64,000 nucleotides of DNA from CAWDLX01 sp963753485 (lineage in GTDB: Bacteria > Actinomycetota > Actinomycetes > Mycobacteriales > Micromonosporaceae): the NCBI GenBank assembly GCA_963753485.1, contig CAVWCL010000002.1, positions 104,855 to 168,854 of the forward strand, given 5' to 3'. Each line of letters starts with the position of its first letter. Within the stretch, counting starts at the first letter, position 1. The notes under the pieces are model-generated. The model ran no database searches, was not told the origin of the DNA, and saw nothing but the letters and a program-made list of their open reading frames with translations. This document shows, in pieces, positions 1-18,181 of the stretch. The position numbers were made by a program, and so were the translations under genes.

Positions 1-51
1 GGGGCGTCTTTCGTTGCCGGGCCACCAGCTGCGAGCAACGAGAGGAGGGAC

Positions 52-615
52 ATGGCCGACAAGCCGGTCCGGACCGACAAGGCCGCCGCGGTCGCCGAGA
101 TGGCGGAGCGGTTCCGGACCTCCACGGCCACCGTGCTCACCGAGTACCGCGGCCTCACCGTCAGCCAGCTCAAGGCGCTGCGGCGCTCGCTCGGCGGCGG
201 CACGACCTATGCGGTCACCAAGAACACGCTGGCCAAGCGGGCCGCCGCGGACGCGGGCATTCCCGGTCTCGACGGCCTGTTCACCGGCCCCACGGCGCTG
301 GCCTTCGTCGCCGGCGACGTGGTGGAGGCCGCGAAGGGCCTGCGCGACTTCGCCCGGACCCACCCGTTCCTGGTGATCAAGGGCGGCGTGTTCGAGGGCA
401 AGCCGCTGACCGCGGCCGAGGTCACCCGGTTGGCTGACCTCGAGTCCCGCGAGGTACTGCTGGCGAAGCTCGCCGGCGCGATGAAGGCGAACCTCAGCAA
501 GGCGGCGGCGACCTTCCAGGCGCCGCTGGCCCAGGCCGTGCGCCTGGTCGCCGCATTGCAGGAGAAGCGCGAGAAGGAGGCGGCCACCACGCCGCCGGTC
601 ACCGGTTCACCGTAG
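52..615 (+). CDS. rplJ: 50S ribosomal protein L10
   Basis: L10 forms the base of the ribosomal stalk and carries the L7/L12 dimers that recruit translation factors. The 187-residue product has the L10 N-terminal pattern, with EYRGLTVSQLKALRRSL near residues 32-48 and VTKNTLAKRA near 55-64, and an L12-binding helical tail ending in a short Thr/Pro-rich stretch. It is slightly longer than many L10 proteins, which run to about 170 residues. A strong GAGGAGGGA ribosome binding site lies just before the ATG. rplL follows after 18 bases, the usual L10-L12 pair. The leader where L10 normally regulates itself lies mostly left of the window. Confidence 0.97.
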   Translation: MADKPVRTDKAAAVAEMAERFRTSTATVLTEYRGLTVSQLKALRRSLGGGTTYAVTKNTLAKRAAADAGIPGLDGLFTGPTALAFVAGDVVEAAKGLRDFARTHPFLVIKGGVFEGKPLTAAEVTRLADLESREVLLAKLAGAMKANLSKAAATFQAPLAQAVRLVAALQEKREKEAATTPPVTGSP

Positions 616-633
616 GAAAGGACACCGAACACC

Positions 634-1023
634 ATGGCAAAGCTCAGCCCGGACGCCCTTCTCGACGCGTTCAAGGAGATGACGCTGCTCGAGCTCTCAG
701 AGTTCGTGAAGCAGTTCGAGGAGACGTTTGACGTGAAGGCCGCCGCGCCGGTCGCGGTGGGCATGACCGCCCCGGCCGCGGGCGCCGCCCCGGCCGAGGC
801 GGTCGAGGAGCAGGACGAGTTCGACGTCGTCCTGGACTCCGACGGCGGCAAGAAGATCCAGGTCATCAAGGTCGTGCGCGAGCTCACCGGCCTTGGTCTC
901 AAGGAGGCCAAGGACCTGGTTGAGGCGGCGCCCAAGGCTGTCCTGGAGAAGGTCAACAAGGAGAACGCCGACAAGGCCAAGGCCAAGCTGGAGGCCGAAG
1001 GCGCCAAGGTCACCCTCAAGTAG
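634..1023 (+). CDS. rplL: 50S ribosomal protein L7/L12
   Basis: This is the multicopy stalk protein that recruits EF-G, EF-Tu and IF2 to the ribosome. It has 129 residues: an N-terminal dimerisation helix (LLDAFKEMTLLELSEFVKQF), an Ala/Pro/Glu-rich flexible hinge around residues 40-65, and the conserved C-terminal domain with EKTEFDV-type and GLGLKEAKDLVE motifs. The ATG has an AGGAAAGGA ribosome binding site. It shares a transcript with rplJ. A strong hairpin lies about 20 bases after the stop, before the long gap to rpoB. Confidence 0.98.
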   Translation: MAKLSPDALLDAFKEMTLLELSEFVKQFEETFDVKAAAPVAVGMTAPAAGAAPAEAVEEQDEFDVVLDSDGGKKIQVIKVVRELTGLGLKEAKDLVEAAPKAVLEKVNKENADKAKAKLEAEGAKVTLK

Positions 1024-1043
1024 CCCGCCGGCACCCCCCGGAT

Positions 1044-1093
1044 CCAGGGCGTAGGCACGCGCACCGATGCCTCATCGCGTGCGTTCGCCCTGG
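1044..1093 (+). terminator. hairpin between rplL and rpoB
   Basis: CCAGGGCG at 1044-1051 pairs with CGCCCTGG at 1086-1093, and inside it CACGCG at 1056-1061 pairs with CGCGTG at 1076-1081. No T-tract follows, so this could be an actinobacterial terminator, a partial terminator lowering rpoBC relative to rplJL, or an RNase processing site. The rest of the 474-base gap (1024-1497) holds no convincing gene. It is probably the rpoB promoter and leader; TACACT at 1364-1369 is a possible -10 but has no good -35. Confidence 0.55.
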
Positions 1094-1477
1094 ACCGACG
1101 GGGGCGCGGTCGGCGCCGGTGCGCCCGATTCGTGGGGAGTTATGGGGGTTAACGTATGGTTTGCGCGCGGTTCGGGGTGTCGGGTGGCGGCAAGGGCTTG
1201 ACGCATAGCGCCGGGGCAGGCACGCTGAATGCCGCAACACCTTCCGTTGGTCTGCGAGGTACGTGAAGCAACCGACCGCGGCGAGGCCGGTACGCCCCGG
1301 GTGGCTGGGCCCGGGAAGTCGAGGCGGCCAGCCAACGGAATGGTTGCGCGGGTGCGGCTTGACGGCTACACTTCTCGTTTGCGCTGCCTTCCGACTGTGT
1401 CTCCGGCTTGTATGTCCGTTATTGGTCGTTCTGAGCGGGAACCTGTTGGGCTGCACGCGACCCGGCCGTAGCACAAG

Positions 1478-1492
1478 GTCCTTCGGAAGGAC
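1478..1492 (+). promoter_or_regulatory. small hairpin covering the rpoB ribosome binding site
   Basis: GTCCTT and AAGGAC form a six-pair stem around a CGG loop, and the 3' arm is the ribosome binding site of rpoB (GGAAGGA), five bases before the TTG start. If folded, the hairpin would hide the site. Together with the weak TTG start it could restrain or regulate rpoB translation. The pairing is seen directly; regulation is inferred. Confidence 0.4.
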
Positions 1493-1497
1493 GCATC

Positions 1498-4929
<3,432 letters not shown>

Positions 4930-4936
4930 CCCGGTG

Positions 4937-4962
4937 CCCGGGCGGGCCGCGGTCCGCCCGGG
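4937..4962 (+). other. hairpin between rpoB and rpoC
   Basis: CCCGGGCGG at 4937-4945 pairs perfectly with CCGCCCGGG at 4954-4962 around an eight-base loop. It lies just after the rpoB stop, in the 106-base gap before rpoC. It has no T-tract, and the two genes must be made together, so an RNA stability or processing role seems more likely than full termination. Confidence 0.5.
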
Positions 4963-5035
4963 TCGCCCCTGAGTCATCCCGTCCACCAACGGGCCGCCCA
5001 CGAACGAGCCGACTCGAAACAGAGGGATACAGCAA

Positions 5036-8920
<3,885 letters not shown>

Positions 8921-8926
8921 CCAGCG

Positions 8927-8974
8927 GATCGTGGACGGTGATGGTGGCTCTGGCCGCCGCCACCGTCCACGATC
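8927..8974 (+). terminator. rpoBC operon terminator
   Basis: A perfect 14-pair stem, GATCGTGGACGGTG at 8927-8940 with CACCGTCCACGATC at 8961-8974, begins six bases after the rpoC stop. A weakly T-containing stretch follows. Its position at the end of a major operon, before an unrelated small gene, supports a terminator. Confidence 0.75.
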
Positions 8975-9032
8975 GACTGTTGTGGGGCAGGTCGGCGTGC
9001 GGGCGGGGCCGCTGGCGTGATCTGCTGACGCC

Positions 9033-9392
9033 ATGACGTACCCGGTCGGGCCGGCCGAACCCGCGACGGCCCGGCATCCGCTCGACCCCGACCCGGTCCG
9101 GTCGACCAAAGCGGTCGCGGTGCTCGTGCTGGGCGTCGTCGCGGTGATCACCGGGCCGCTGGTCGGCGGCTTCGTGCCGGCAACGCTCGCCCTCCTCCTC
9201 GCCCGCCAGGCACGGGACGAGGTGACGGCCGCGCAAGGCTTCCTCACCGGCGCCGCTCGGTTGCGCCTGGGCGGGCAACTGGCCTGGATCGGGATCTGGC
9301 TCTCGGCCGCGGCCCTGGTCGCCGCGATCGCGGTCGGGCTCATTGTGACGGTCAACGGCGCCGGGCACGACTTCCCGGCCACCTCCGACTGA
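9033..9392 (+). CDS. small two-TM membrane protein
   Basis: This 119-residue product has a Pro-rich cytoplasmic start and two hydrophobic segments near residues 27-58 and 80-108, joined by a basic loop (ARQARDEVTAAQGFLTGAARLRLGG). The layout resembles the small DUF4190-like membrane proteins common in actinobacteria, but no function can be assigned. It lies between the rpoC terminator and another membrane protein of similar design, and the two may be distantly related duplicates. The ATG follows a region with no obvious strong ribosome binding site. Confidence 0.7.
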   Translation: MTYPVGPAEPATARHPLDPDPVRSTKAVAVLVLGVVAVITGPLVGGFVPATLALLLARQARDEVTAAQGFLTGAARLRLGGQLAWIGIWLSAAALVAAIAVGLIVTVNGAGHDFPATSD

Positions 9393-9452
9393 GCCACTCC
9401 GCGGGCGTACCGTTGGACCGCGGCGGCAGCGATTCCCAGGGGAGGCCACAGC

Positions 9453-10172
9453 GTGGAGGAGGAGAGCGGCGTGACGCCGTGGCGCCCGCCGGAGCCGCCC
9501 ACCAACGACGCGTGGGTGTCACCGGGCGCGACGCCCGATGCGCCGCTCTACCGGCCGGCGGGATACCCCGCCCCGCCGGAGAATCTGTCCGCCGAGCGGG
9601 CACCGGGCGAGCCTCCCGTCTACCACCCGCCGCCCAGCGCCGCGCCCCCGCCGGCCGTCCAGAACCCGGCCGTCCAGAACCCGGCGGAGGCGGTGCCGCC
9701 GTCGGGGCCGGCGGCGCACCCCATGCCACCGCCGTACGCGCCGGCGTACGCCATGCCGCCGGCGCCCAGCCGGCGGCATGCCGTGTTGCCCGCCCCGGTG
9801 GCAATTCAGCCGGTGCCGGGTACCCCGTTCGCGCTCGCGATCGTCGGGGTGGCGGCGACACCCAGCGGGCCGGCGACCGCGAGCCTGCTGGTGGGCATGG
9901 GGTCGATCCTGGTCTCGCTGGTGGTCGGTTGCTTCGGCACCCTCGGCGCCACCGACGGCTGGGGTCCCACCGTCTCCGGCGCGTTCGCCGTGCTCGCCAC
10001 CCTCGCCGGCGCCGCGGCCCTGGCGCTGGGGCAGGTGGCGCTGCGGCAGGTGCGCCGGGGCGCGGGCAGCGTCACCGGACGGGGACTGGGTATCGCCGGA
10101 ATCATCTGCGGTGCGGTGGGGTTGTGCTTGACGGCGGTGGCGTTCGTCTACGCACTCGCCCAGGCGGCTTGA
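9453..10172 (+). CDS. proline-rich membrane protein, DUF4190-like
   Basis: The 239-residue product has a long Pro/Ala-rich, probably disordered N-terminal half (residues 1-125, with a tandem AVQNP repeat) and a C-terminal half with three hydrophobic segments. A basic loop (GQVALRQVRRGAGSVTGRGLGIAGI) separates the last two. That loop followed by a Gly-rich helix is the usual DUF4190 signature. The GTG start has an AGGGGAGG site upstream. Function is unknown; the design suggests an inner-membrane protein with a cytoplasmic tail. Confidence 0.7.
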   Translation: MEEESGVTPWRPPEPPTNDAWVSPGATPDAPLYRPAGYPAPPENLSAERAPGEPPVYHPPPSAAPPPAVQNPAVQNPAEAVPPSGPAAHPMPPPYAPAYAMPPAPSRRHAVLPAPVAIQPVPGTPFALAIVGVAATPSGPATASLLVGMGSILVSLVVGCFGTLGATDGWGPTVSGAFAVLATLAGAAALALGQVALRQVRRGAGSVTGRGLGIAGIICGAVGLCLTAVAFVYALAQAA

Positions 10173-10294
10173 GCCGGCCAACGCAAACCCGTCGACCGTA
10201 CGGGTAGAATGTGACTACAACGGCGTTCAGGCAGGGTGGTGGGTTCCCTGGCGGGACGCTGGGGAGGCCGGCGTCGCGACCGGGACTCGGGATC

Positions 10295-10335
10295 GGGGAC
10301 CCGGTTTTGACCCGCGTGGTGGCGATCGGTAGTCT
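10295..10335 (+). promoter_or_regulatory. promoter of the rpsL-rpsG-fusA-tuf operon
   Basis: TTGACC at 10307-10312 is followed 17 bases later by TAGTCT at 10330-10335, a good housekeeping-sigma promoter. The 18 bases ending in the -35 box (GGGGACCCGGTTTTGACC, 10295-10312) recur exactly at 40458-40475 before rplM. The transcript would have a leader of about 230 bases. Apart from the leader hairpin listed next, the 403-base gap (10173-10575) holds no gene. Confidence 0.7.
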
Positions 10336-10443
10336 TGCTTCGCGCCTGGGCCTCCAGGCCGATGGTGCGTGCGCCCGCGCCGGCAGACGCAGGCGGGCAC
10401 TCAACCCCGACGCGTGGTAGCGAGCGTCGGACCGTGAGCCGGG

Positions 10444-10468
10444 CGACACGCCCGACCGCGGGGGTCGG
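10444..10468 (+). promoter_or_regulatory. 25-bp leader sequence shared with the rpsJ leader
   Basis: A 25-base sequence from CGACACG to GGGTCGG is identical to 15294-15318 in the leader of the S10 operon. It contains a compact hairpin (CCGACC pairing with GGTCGG). It lies 108 bases before rpsL, inside the predicted transcript. Exact conservation in front of two separate ribosomal operons suggests a common RNA control or processing element; the role is inferred. Confidence 0.5.
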
Positions 10469-10575
10469 AGTCCGCTCCGACACGCATCGACAACACCGCT
10501 TCACCAGGGAAGAAACACGCAGACGTACCGCCGCCCCGCCCCGGGGAGGCGTCAACAGGGGAGACTCGGAACCGG

Positions 10576-10950
10576 ATGCCAACGATCCAGCAGTTGGTCC
10601 GAAAGGGCCGCCAGGCGAAGATGAGCAAGACCAAGACGCCGGCGCTCAAGGGCAGCCCGCAGCGCCGCGGCGTCTGTACGCGGGTGTACACGACCACGCC
10701 GAAGAAGCCGAACTCGGCGCTGCGCAAGGTCGCCCGGGTGCGGCTGACCAGCCAGATCGAGGTCACCGCGTACATCCCCGGCGTCGGGCACAACCTGCAG
10801 GAACACTCGATCGTGTTGGTGCGTGGCGGCCGGGTGAAAGATCTCCCCGGGGTCCGCTACAAGATCATCCGAGGCTCGCTGGACACCCAGGGCGTGCGCA
10901 ACCGCAAGCAGGCGCGCAGCCGCTACGGCGCGAAGAAGGAGAAGAGCTGA
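10576..10950 (+). CDS. rpsL: 30S ribosomal protein S12
   Basis: S12 lies at the decoding centre and controls accuracy. The 124-residue product has the conserved PKKPNSALRKVARVRL loop and GGRVKDLPGVRYKI segment, where streptomycin-resistance changes arise. The key lysines in both are unchanged, so a sensitive type is predicted. The ATG follows a GGGGAGAC site. It is the first gene of the str operon, one base before rpsG. Confidence 0.98.
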   Translation: MPTIQQLVRKGRQAKMSKTKTPALKGSPQRRGVCTRVYTTTPKKPNSALRKVARVRLTSQIEVTAYIPGVGHNLQEHSIVLVRGGRVKDLPGVRYKIIRGSLDTQGVRNRKQARSRYGAKKEKS

Positions 10951-10951
10951 C

Positions 10952-11422
10952 ATGCCGCGCAAGGGCCCCGCTCCCCGCCGGCCGCTCGCGGCGGACCCGG
11001 TCTACAACTCGCTGCTGGTCACCCAACTGGTGAACAAGATCCTGCTGCGCGGCAAGCGCTCGCTGGCCGAGAGCATCGTCTACGGCGCGCTCGAGGGCTG
11101 CAAGGAGAAGACCGGCTCCGATCCGGTGGTGACGCTCAAGCGCGCCATGGACAACGTGAAGCCGACCCTCGAGGTCCGCAGCCGCCGGGTCGGCGGCGCG
11201 ACCTACCAGGTCCCGGTCGAGGTGCGCACCCCGCGCCAGACCACGCTGGGCCTGCGCTGGCTGGTGAGCTACGCCCGCGCCCGGCGCGAGAAGACCATGG
11301 TCGAGCGACTCACCAACGAGTTGCTCGACGCGAGCAACGGCCTCGGCGCCGCCGTGAAGCGGCGTGAGGACACCCACAAGATGGCCGAGTCCAACAAGGC
11401 CTTCGCGCACTACCGCTGGTAG
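10952..11422 (+). CDS. rpsG: 30S ribosomal protein S7
   Basis: S7 nucleates assembly of the 30S head and contacts E-site tRNA. The 156-residue length is standard. Motifs include the MPRKGPAPRRPLAADPVYNS start, the RRVGGATYQVPVEV beta hairpin and an HKMAESNKAFAHYRW C-terminus. It lies one base after rpsL, with fusA following after 38 bases, the normal str operon order. Confidence 0.98.
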   Translation: MPRKGPAPRRPLAADPVYNSLLVTQLVNKILLRGKRSLAESIVYGALEGCKEKTGSDPVVTLKRAMDNVKPTLEVRSRRVGGATYQVPVEVRTPRQTTLGLRWLVSYARARREKTMVERLTNELLDASNGLGAAVKRREDTHKMAESNKAFAHYRW

Positions 11423-11460
11423 CGCGTACCACCGACGAAACGACGAAGTAGGGAATTATC

Positions 11461-13540
<2,080 letters not shown>

Positions 13541-13560
<20 letters not shown>

Positions 13561-13648
13561 GCGTGAGCGAACGAGTCCGGAGTCGAGCCCAAGGGTTCAG
13601 CGAAGGCGACGGGCGAGTGAGCGTGAGCGAACGAGCCCGGAGTCGAGC
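13541..13648 (+). repeat. tandem duplication of the fusA 3' end
   Basis: The 48-base stretch 13541-13588, which includes the last six fusA codons and the stop, is repeated at 13601-13648 with a single T-to-C difference and a 60-base period. A shorter echo (GGAGTCGAG) appears again near 13699. The downstream sequence through GAGTGAGCGTGAGCGAACGA resembles end-of-gene repeats seen in high-GC actinobacteria. It occupies about half of the 214-base gap before tuf. No function is evident. Confidence 0.85.
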
Positions 13649-13774
13649 TCTACAGAACTGTGTGTACCGGGCCTGAGGCATTGCGCCGCAAGACCCAGGA
13701 GTCGAGTCCCACAATGACGTCTGCGCATCCGGCGCACGGCGGACGAACAGAGAAAGTCCTGAGGGAGGACACCA

Positions 13775-14968
13775 GTGGCGAAGGCCAAGTTCGTGCGGAC
13801 CAAGCCGCACGTCAACATCGGCACTATCGGTCACATCGACCACGGGAAGACGACGCTCACCGCGGCGATCACCAAGGTGCTGCACGACAAGATGCCGGAC
13901 CTCAACCCGTACACGCCGTTCGATGAGATCGACAAGGCGCCGGAGGAGAAGGCGCGCGGTATCACGATCGCGATCGCCCATGTCCCGTACGAGACGGAGA
14001 AGCGGCACTACGCGCACGTGGACTGCCCCGGGCATGCCGACTACATCAAGAACATGATCACTGGAGCGGCCCAGATGGACGGCGCGATCCTCGTGGTCGC
14101 GGCGACCGACGGGCCGATGCCGCAGACTCGCGAGCACGTGCTGCTGGCCCGCCAGGTCGGTGTGCCGTACATGGTGGTGGCGCTCAACAAGAGCGACATG
14201 GTCGACGACGAGGAGCTGCTCGAGCTCGTCGAGCTCGAGGTGCGCGAGTTGCTGACGAACAACGAGTACCCCGGCGACGAGCTGCCCGTGGTACGGGTCT
14301 CGGCCCTGCGGGCGCTGGAAGGCGACGCCGAGTGGTCGGATCGGCTGATGGACCTCATGAACGCGGTCGACGAGTACATCCCGACCCCGGAGCGCGACGT
14401 CGACAAGCCGTTCCTCATGCCGATCGAGGATGTCTTCACCATCACCGGCCGGGGCACCGTGGTGACCGGCCGGGCCGAGCGCGGCATCCTCAAGCCGAAC
14501 GAGGAGGTCGAGATCGTCGGTATCCGGGAGAAGTCCCAGAAGACGGTCTGCACCGCGATCGAGATGTTCCGCAAGGTGCTCGACGAGGCCCGGGCGGGCG
14601 AGAACGTCGGCCTGCTGCTGCGCGGCATCAAGCGCGAGGATGTCGAGCGCGGCATGGTGGTCGTCAAGCCCGGCTCGAACACGCCGCACACGCAGTTTGA
14701 GGCGACCGTCTACATCCTCTCGCGGGAGGAGGGTGGCCGGCACACGCCGTTCTTCCAGAACTACCGGCCGCAGTTCTACTTCCGCACCACCGACGTCACC
14801 GGCGTGGTCACGCTGCCTGAGGGCACCGAGATGGTGATGCCGGGAGACAACACCAGCATGACGGTTCAGCTGATCCAGCCGATCGCCATGGAGGAGGGTC
14901 TCAAGTTCGCGATCCGTGAAGGTGGCCGCACCGTCGGCGCCGGTCGGGTCACGAAGATTCTCAAGTAG
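13775..14968 (+). CDS. tuf: elongation factor Tu
   Basis: EF-Tu delivers aminoacyl-tRNA to the ribosome. It has 397 residues and starts at GTG after a GAGGGAGG site. GTPase motifs are GHIDHGKT at residues 19-26, DCPGHADYI and NKSD, followed by intact domains 2 and 3 (RGTVVTGRAERG; RTVGAGRVTKIL at the end). It closes the str operon and is followed four bases later by a strong hairpin. Confidence 0.99.
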   Translation: MAKAKFVRTKPHVNIGTIGHIDHGKTTLTAAITKVLHDKMPDLNPYTPFDEIDKAPEEKARGITIAIAHVPYETEKRHYAHVDCPGHADYIKNMITGAAQMDGAILVVAATDGPMPQTREHVLLARQVGVPYMVVALNKSDMVDDEELLELVELEVRELLTNNEYPGDELPVVRVSALRALEGDAEWSDRLMDLMNAVDEYIPTPERDVDKPFLMPIEDVFTITGRGTVVTGRAERGILKPNEEVEIVGIREKSQKTVCTAIEMFRKVLDEARAGENVGLLLRGIKREDVERGMVVVKPGSNTPHTQFEATVYILSREEGGRHTPFFQNYRPQFYFRTTDVTGVVTLPEGTEMVMPGDNTSMTVQLIQPIAMEEGLKFAIREGGRTVGAGRVTKILK

Positions 14969-14971
14969 CAG

Positions 14972-15003
14972 GGTTGGCCGCGTCCGTCCGGGCGCGGCCA
15001 ACC
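14972..15003 (+). terminator. terminator after tuf
   Basis: GGTTGGCCGCG at 14972-14982 pairs perfectly with CGCGGCCAACC at 14993-15003 around a ten-base loop, just after the tuf stop. There is no T-tract, as is common for high-GC terminators. It begins the 380-base gap (14969-15348) before rpsJ. The rest of that gap holds a promoter candidate and a shared leader hairpin but no gene. Confidence 0.75.
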
Positions 15004-15032
15004 GCGCTCCGGCGCTCGGCACCACCCCTGAA

Positions 15033-15061
15033 TTCCGGGGCCGACGCCGGTACGGCATAAT
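15033..15061 (+). promoter_or_regulatory. candidate promoter of the S10 operon
   Basis: CATAAT at 15056-15061 is a good -10 box, with a weak TTCCGG at 15033-15038 seventeen bases upstream. It lies after the tuf terminator and would give an S10 operon leader of about 280 bases. The -35 match is poor, so the call rests mainly on the -10 box and position. Confidence 0.4.
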
Positions 15062-15293
15062 GAGCAGGTTGCGTCCGCGGAGCGGTCGCCGGCGCTGTGG
15101 CGGGTTCACGCGCCGGAGCCCGAGGTCCTCCGCACCGGCGTCGGCACAGCCCGCGAGGTCTGGGCCGCACCGGCACTCCGACCCGTCGCGGTCGGGACGG
15201 CAAGGACGCCCGCAGTGGGCCGTCGAGCCCACGGGCCCATCAGCCTGGCACCGCCGATACCCGGCGGATGACGGCGGAGCGGGTCCGGATGCT

Positions 15294-15318
15294 CGACACG
15301 CCCGACCGCGGGGGTCGG
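15294..15318 (+). promoter_or_regulatory. 25-bp leader sequence shared with the rpsL leader
   Basis: This is identical over 25 bases to 10444-10468. It contains the CCGACC/GGTCGG hairpin and ends 30 bases before the rpsJ start, close to the ribosome binding site. Its closeness to rpsJ and presence in a second ribosomal leader suggest a shared RNA element for protein-mediated or processing control. Confidence 0.5.
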
Positions 15319-15348
15319 TGACAGCGGTAACTAGCGAAGGAAGCCACC

Positions 15349-15657
15349 ATGGCGGGACAGAAGATCCGCATCCGGCTCAAGGCCTACGACCATGAGGTCG
15401 TGGACTCCTCGGCGCGCAAGATCGTCGAGACGGTGACCCGGACCGGCGCGCAGGTCGCGGGCCCGGTGCCGCTGCCGACGGAGATCAACCGTTACTGCGT
15501 CATCCGGTCGCCGCACAAGTACAAGGACTCGCGCGAGCACTTCGAGATGCGCACGCACAAGCGTCTGATCGACATCATCGACCCGACGCCGAAGACCGTC
15601 GACTCGCTCATGCGGCTCGACCTGCCGGCCGGCGTCGACATCGAGATCAAGCTGTAG
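15349..15657 (+). CDS. rpsJ: 30S ribosomal protein S10
   Basis: S10 is a 30S head protein and also the NusE transcription antitermination factor. The 102-residue product begins MAGQKIRIRLKAYDH and contains VRSPHKYKDSREHFEMRTHK-type sequence, the conserved S10 loop. The ATG follows a GAAGGA site. It is the first gene of the S10-spc-alpha gene set, with rplC 11 bases downstream. Confidence 0.98.
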   Translation: MAGQKIRIRLKAYDHEVVDSSARKIVETVTRTGAQVAGPVPLPTEINRYCVIRSPHKYKDSREHFEMRTHKRLIDIIDPTPKTVDSLMRLDLPAGVDIEIKL

Positions 15658-15668
15658 GGGCCGTACTC

Positions 15669-16331
15669 ATGGACAGGCAAGTCAAGGGGATCCTCGGCGC
15701 CAAGCTGGGCATGACCCAGCTCTGGGACAACAACAAGGTGGTCCCGGTCACCGTGGTGCAGGCCGGCCCGTGCGTGGTCACCCAGGTCCGCACGCCTGAC
15801 CGCGACGGGTACGCGGCGGTCCAGCTCGCCTATGGTGCGGTCAACCCGCGCAAGGTGACCAAGCCGCGGGCCGGTCACTTCGCCAAGGCGGGGGTGGCTC
15901 CGCGCCGGTTCCTGGTCGAGCTGCGGACCACCGACGCGACCACCTACGAACTGGGCCAGGAGGTCACCGCCGATACGTTCGAGGCGGGCCAGCTGATCGA
16001 CGTGACCGGGAAGACGAAGGGCAAGGGGTTCGCCGGCGTCATGAAGCGCCATGGCTTCCACGGCCTGCGGGCGAGCCACGGCGTCGAGCGCAAGCACCGC
16101 TCGCCGGGTTCGATCGGCGCCTGCGCCACGCCGGGTCGGGTCTTCAAGGGCGTGGGCATGCCCGGCCGGATGGGTGGCGTGCGCTACACCCAGCAGGGCC
16201 TGACCATCCAGGCGGTGGACCCCGAGCAGAACCTCATCCTGGTCCGCGGGGCCATCCCCGGCCCTAAGGGCGCGCTGGTGCTCATCCGGAGCGCGGCGAA
16301 GACGCCGATGAAGAAGGGCGGGGTGCGCTAG
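15669..16331 (+). CDS. rplC: 50S ribosomal protein L3
   Basis: L3 starts 50S assembly and reaches the peptidyl transferase centre. The 220-residue product shows VKGILGAKLGMTQ at the start, KGKGFAGVMKRHGF in the extended loop, and HRSPGSIGACATPGRVFKGV followed by GRMGG, all L3 hallmarks. rplD follows after two bases. Confidence 0.98.
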   Translation: MDRQVKGILGAKLGMTQLWDNNKVVPVTVVQAGPCVVTQVRTPDRDGYAAVQLAYGAVNPRKVTKPRAGHFAKAGVAPRRFLVELRTTDATTYELGQEVTADTFEAGQLIDVTGKTKGKGFAGVMKRHGFHGLRASHGVERKHRSPGSIGACATPGRVFKGVGMPGRMGGVRYTQQGLTIQAVDPEQNLILVRGAIPGPKGALVLIRSAAKTPMKKGGVR

Positions 16332-16333
16332 CC

Positions 16334-17002
16334 ATGGCCACAGTGGACATTGTCGGCGTCGACGGCGACCCGAGCGGCTCGGTCGACCTGCCGGCCGAGA
16401 TCTTCGACGTGCCGGCGAATATCCCGCTGATGCATCAGGTCGTGGTCGCGCAGCTGGCGGCCGCGCGGCAGGGCACCCACAAGGCGAAGACCCGGGGCGA
16501 GGTCTCCGGCGGCGGCCGGAAGCCCTACAAGCAGAAGGGAACCGGACGGGCCCGGCAAGGCTCGATCCGGGCGCCGCAGTTCACCGGCGGCGGGGTCGCC
16601 CATGGTCCGGTCCCGCGCGACTACGCGCAGCGCACGCCGAAGAAGATGAAGGCGGCCGCTCTGCGGTGCGCCCTCTCCGACCGCGCCCGCTCGGGGAACC
16701 TGCACGTGGTGGAGTCCTTTGTCGACGGGGAGACGCCGCGGACCAAGGCGGCGCTGGCCACGCTGCGCGCGATCAGCGAGGCGAACCGGGTGCTGGTGGT
16801 GCTGACCCGTGAGGACGATCTGAACTGGTTGTCGCTGCGCAACGTGGCGCAGGTCCACCTGATCGCGGTCGACCAGCTCAACACGTACGACGTGCTGGTC
16901 TGTGACGACATCGTCTTCACCCGCGACGCGCTGGACGAGTACTGCGCGCCGGGCGGGGTTGACGCCGCGCCGGCGGCGACGGATGAGGAGGCGGAGAAGT
17001 GA
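16334..17002 (+). CDS. rplD: 50S ribosomal protein L4
   Basis: L4 lines the peptide exit tunnel and in some bacteria represses the S10 operon. It has 222 residues. The tunnel loop contains KTRGEVSGGGRKPYKQKGTG and RARQGSIRAPQFTGGG, fully conserved. The stop overlaps the rplW GTG start (GTGA), so the two are probably translationally coupled. The C-terminus carries a short acidic Ala/Glu tail. Confidence 0.98.
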   Translation: MATVDIVGVDGDPSGSVDLPAEIFDVPANIPLMHQVVVAQLAAARQGTHKAKTRGEVSGGGRKPYKQKGTGRARQGSIRAPQFTGGGVAHGPVPRDYAQRTPKKMKAAALRCALSDRARSGNLHVVESFVDGETPRTKAALATLRAISEANRVLVVLTREDDLNWLSLRNVAQVHLIAVDQLNTYDVLVCDDIVFTRDALDEYCAPGGVDAAPAATDEEAEK

Positions 17003-17301
17003 CGACGGTCGCCGACCCGCGGGACGTGATCGTCGCGCCGGTGGTCTCGGAGAAGAGCTACAGCGAACTCAACCGCAACTGGTACACGTTCCTGGTCCAC
17101 CCGGACGCCAACAAGACCCAGATCAAGATCGCGATTGAGCAGATCTTCTCCGTCCGGGTGCTCACGGTCAACACGCTCAACCGTGAGGGCAAGCGCAAGC
17201 GGACCCGCACCGGATGGGGCAAGCGCAAGAACACGAAGCGGGCGATGGTCAAGCTGGCCGACGGTGACCGGATCGACGCCTTCGGCGGACCGGTCAGCTG
17301 A
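16999..17301 (+). CDS. rplW: 50S ribosomal protein L23
   Basis: L23 sits at the tunnel exit and docks trigger factor and SRP. The 100-residue product has VSEKSYSELNRNWYTFLVHP and the basic loop KRKRTRTGWGKRKNTKRA. It starts at GTG overlapping the rplD stop by four bases. rplB follows after 14 bases. Confidence 0.98.
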   Translation: MTTVADPRDVIVAPVVSEKSYSELNRNWYTFLVHPDANKTQIKIAIEQIFSVRVLTVNTLNREGKRKRTRTGWGKRKNTKRAMVKLADGDRIDAFGGPVS

Positions 17302-17315
17302 GGGGGGAGACGACG

Positions 17316-18155
<840 letters not shown>

Positions 18156-18181
18156 TCGGGACCACGAGGAGGGCAAGCCAG

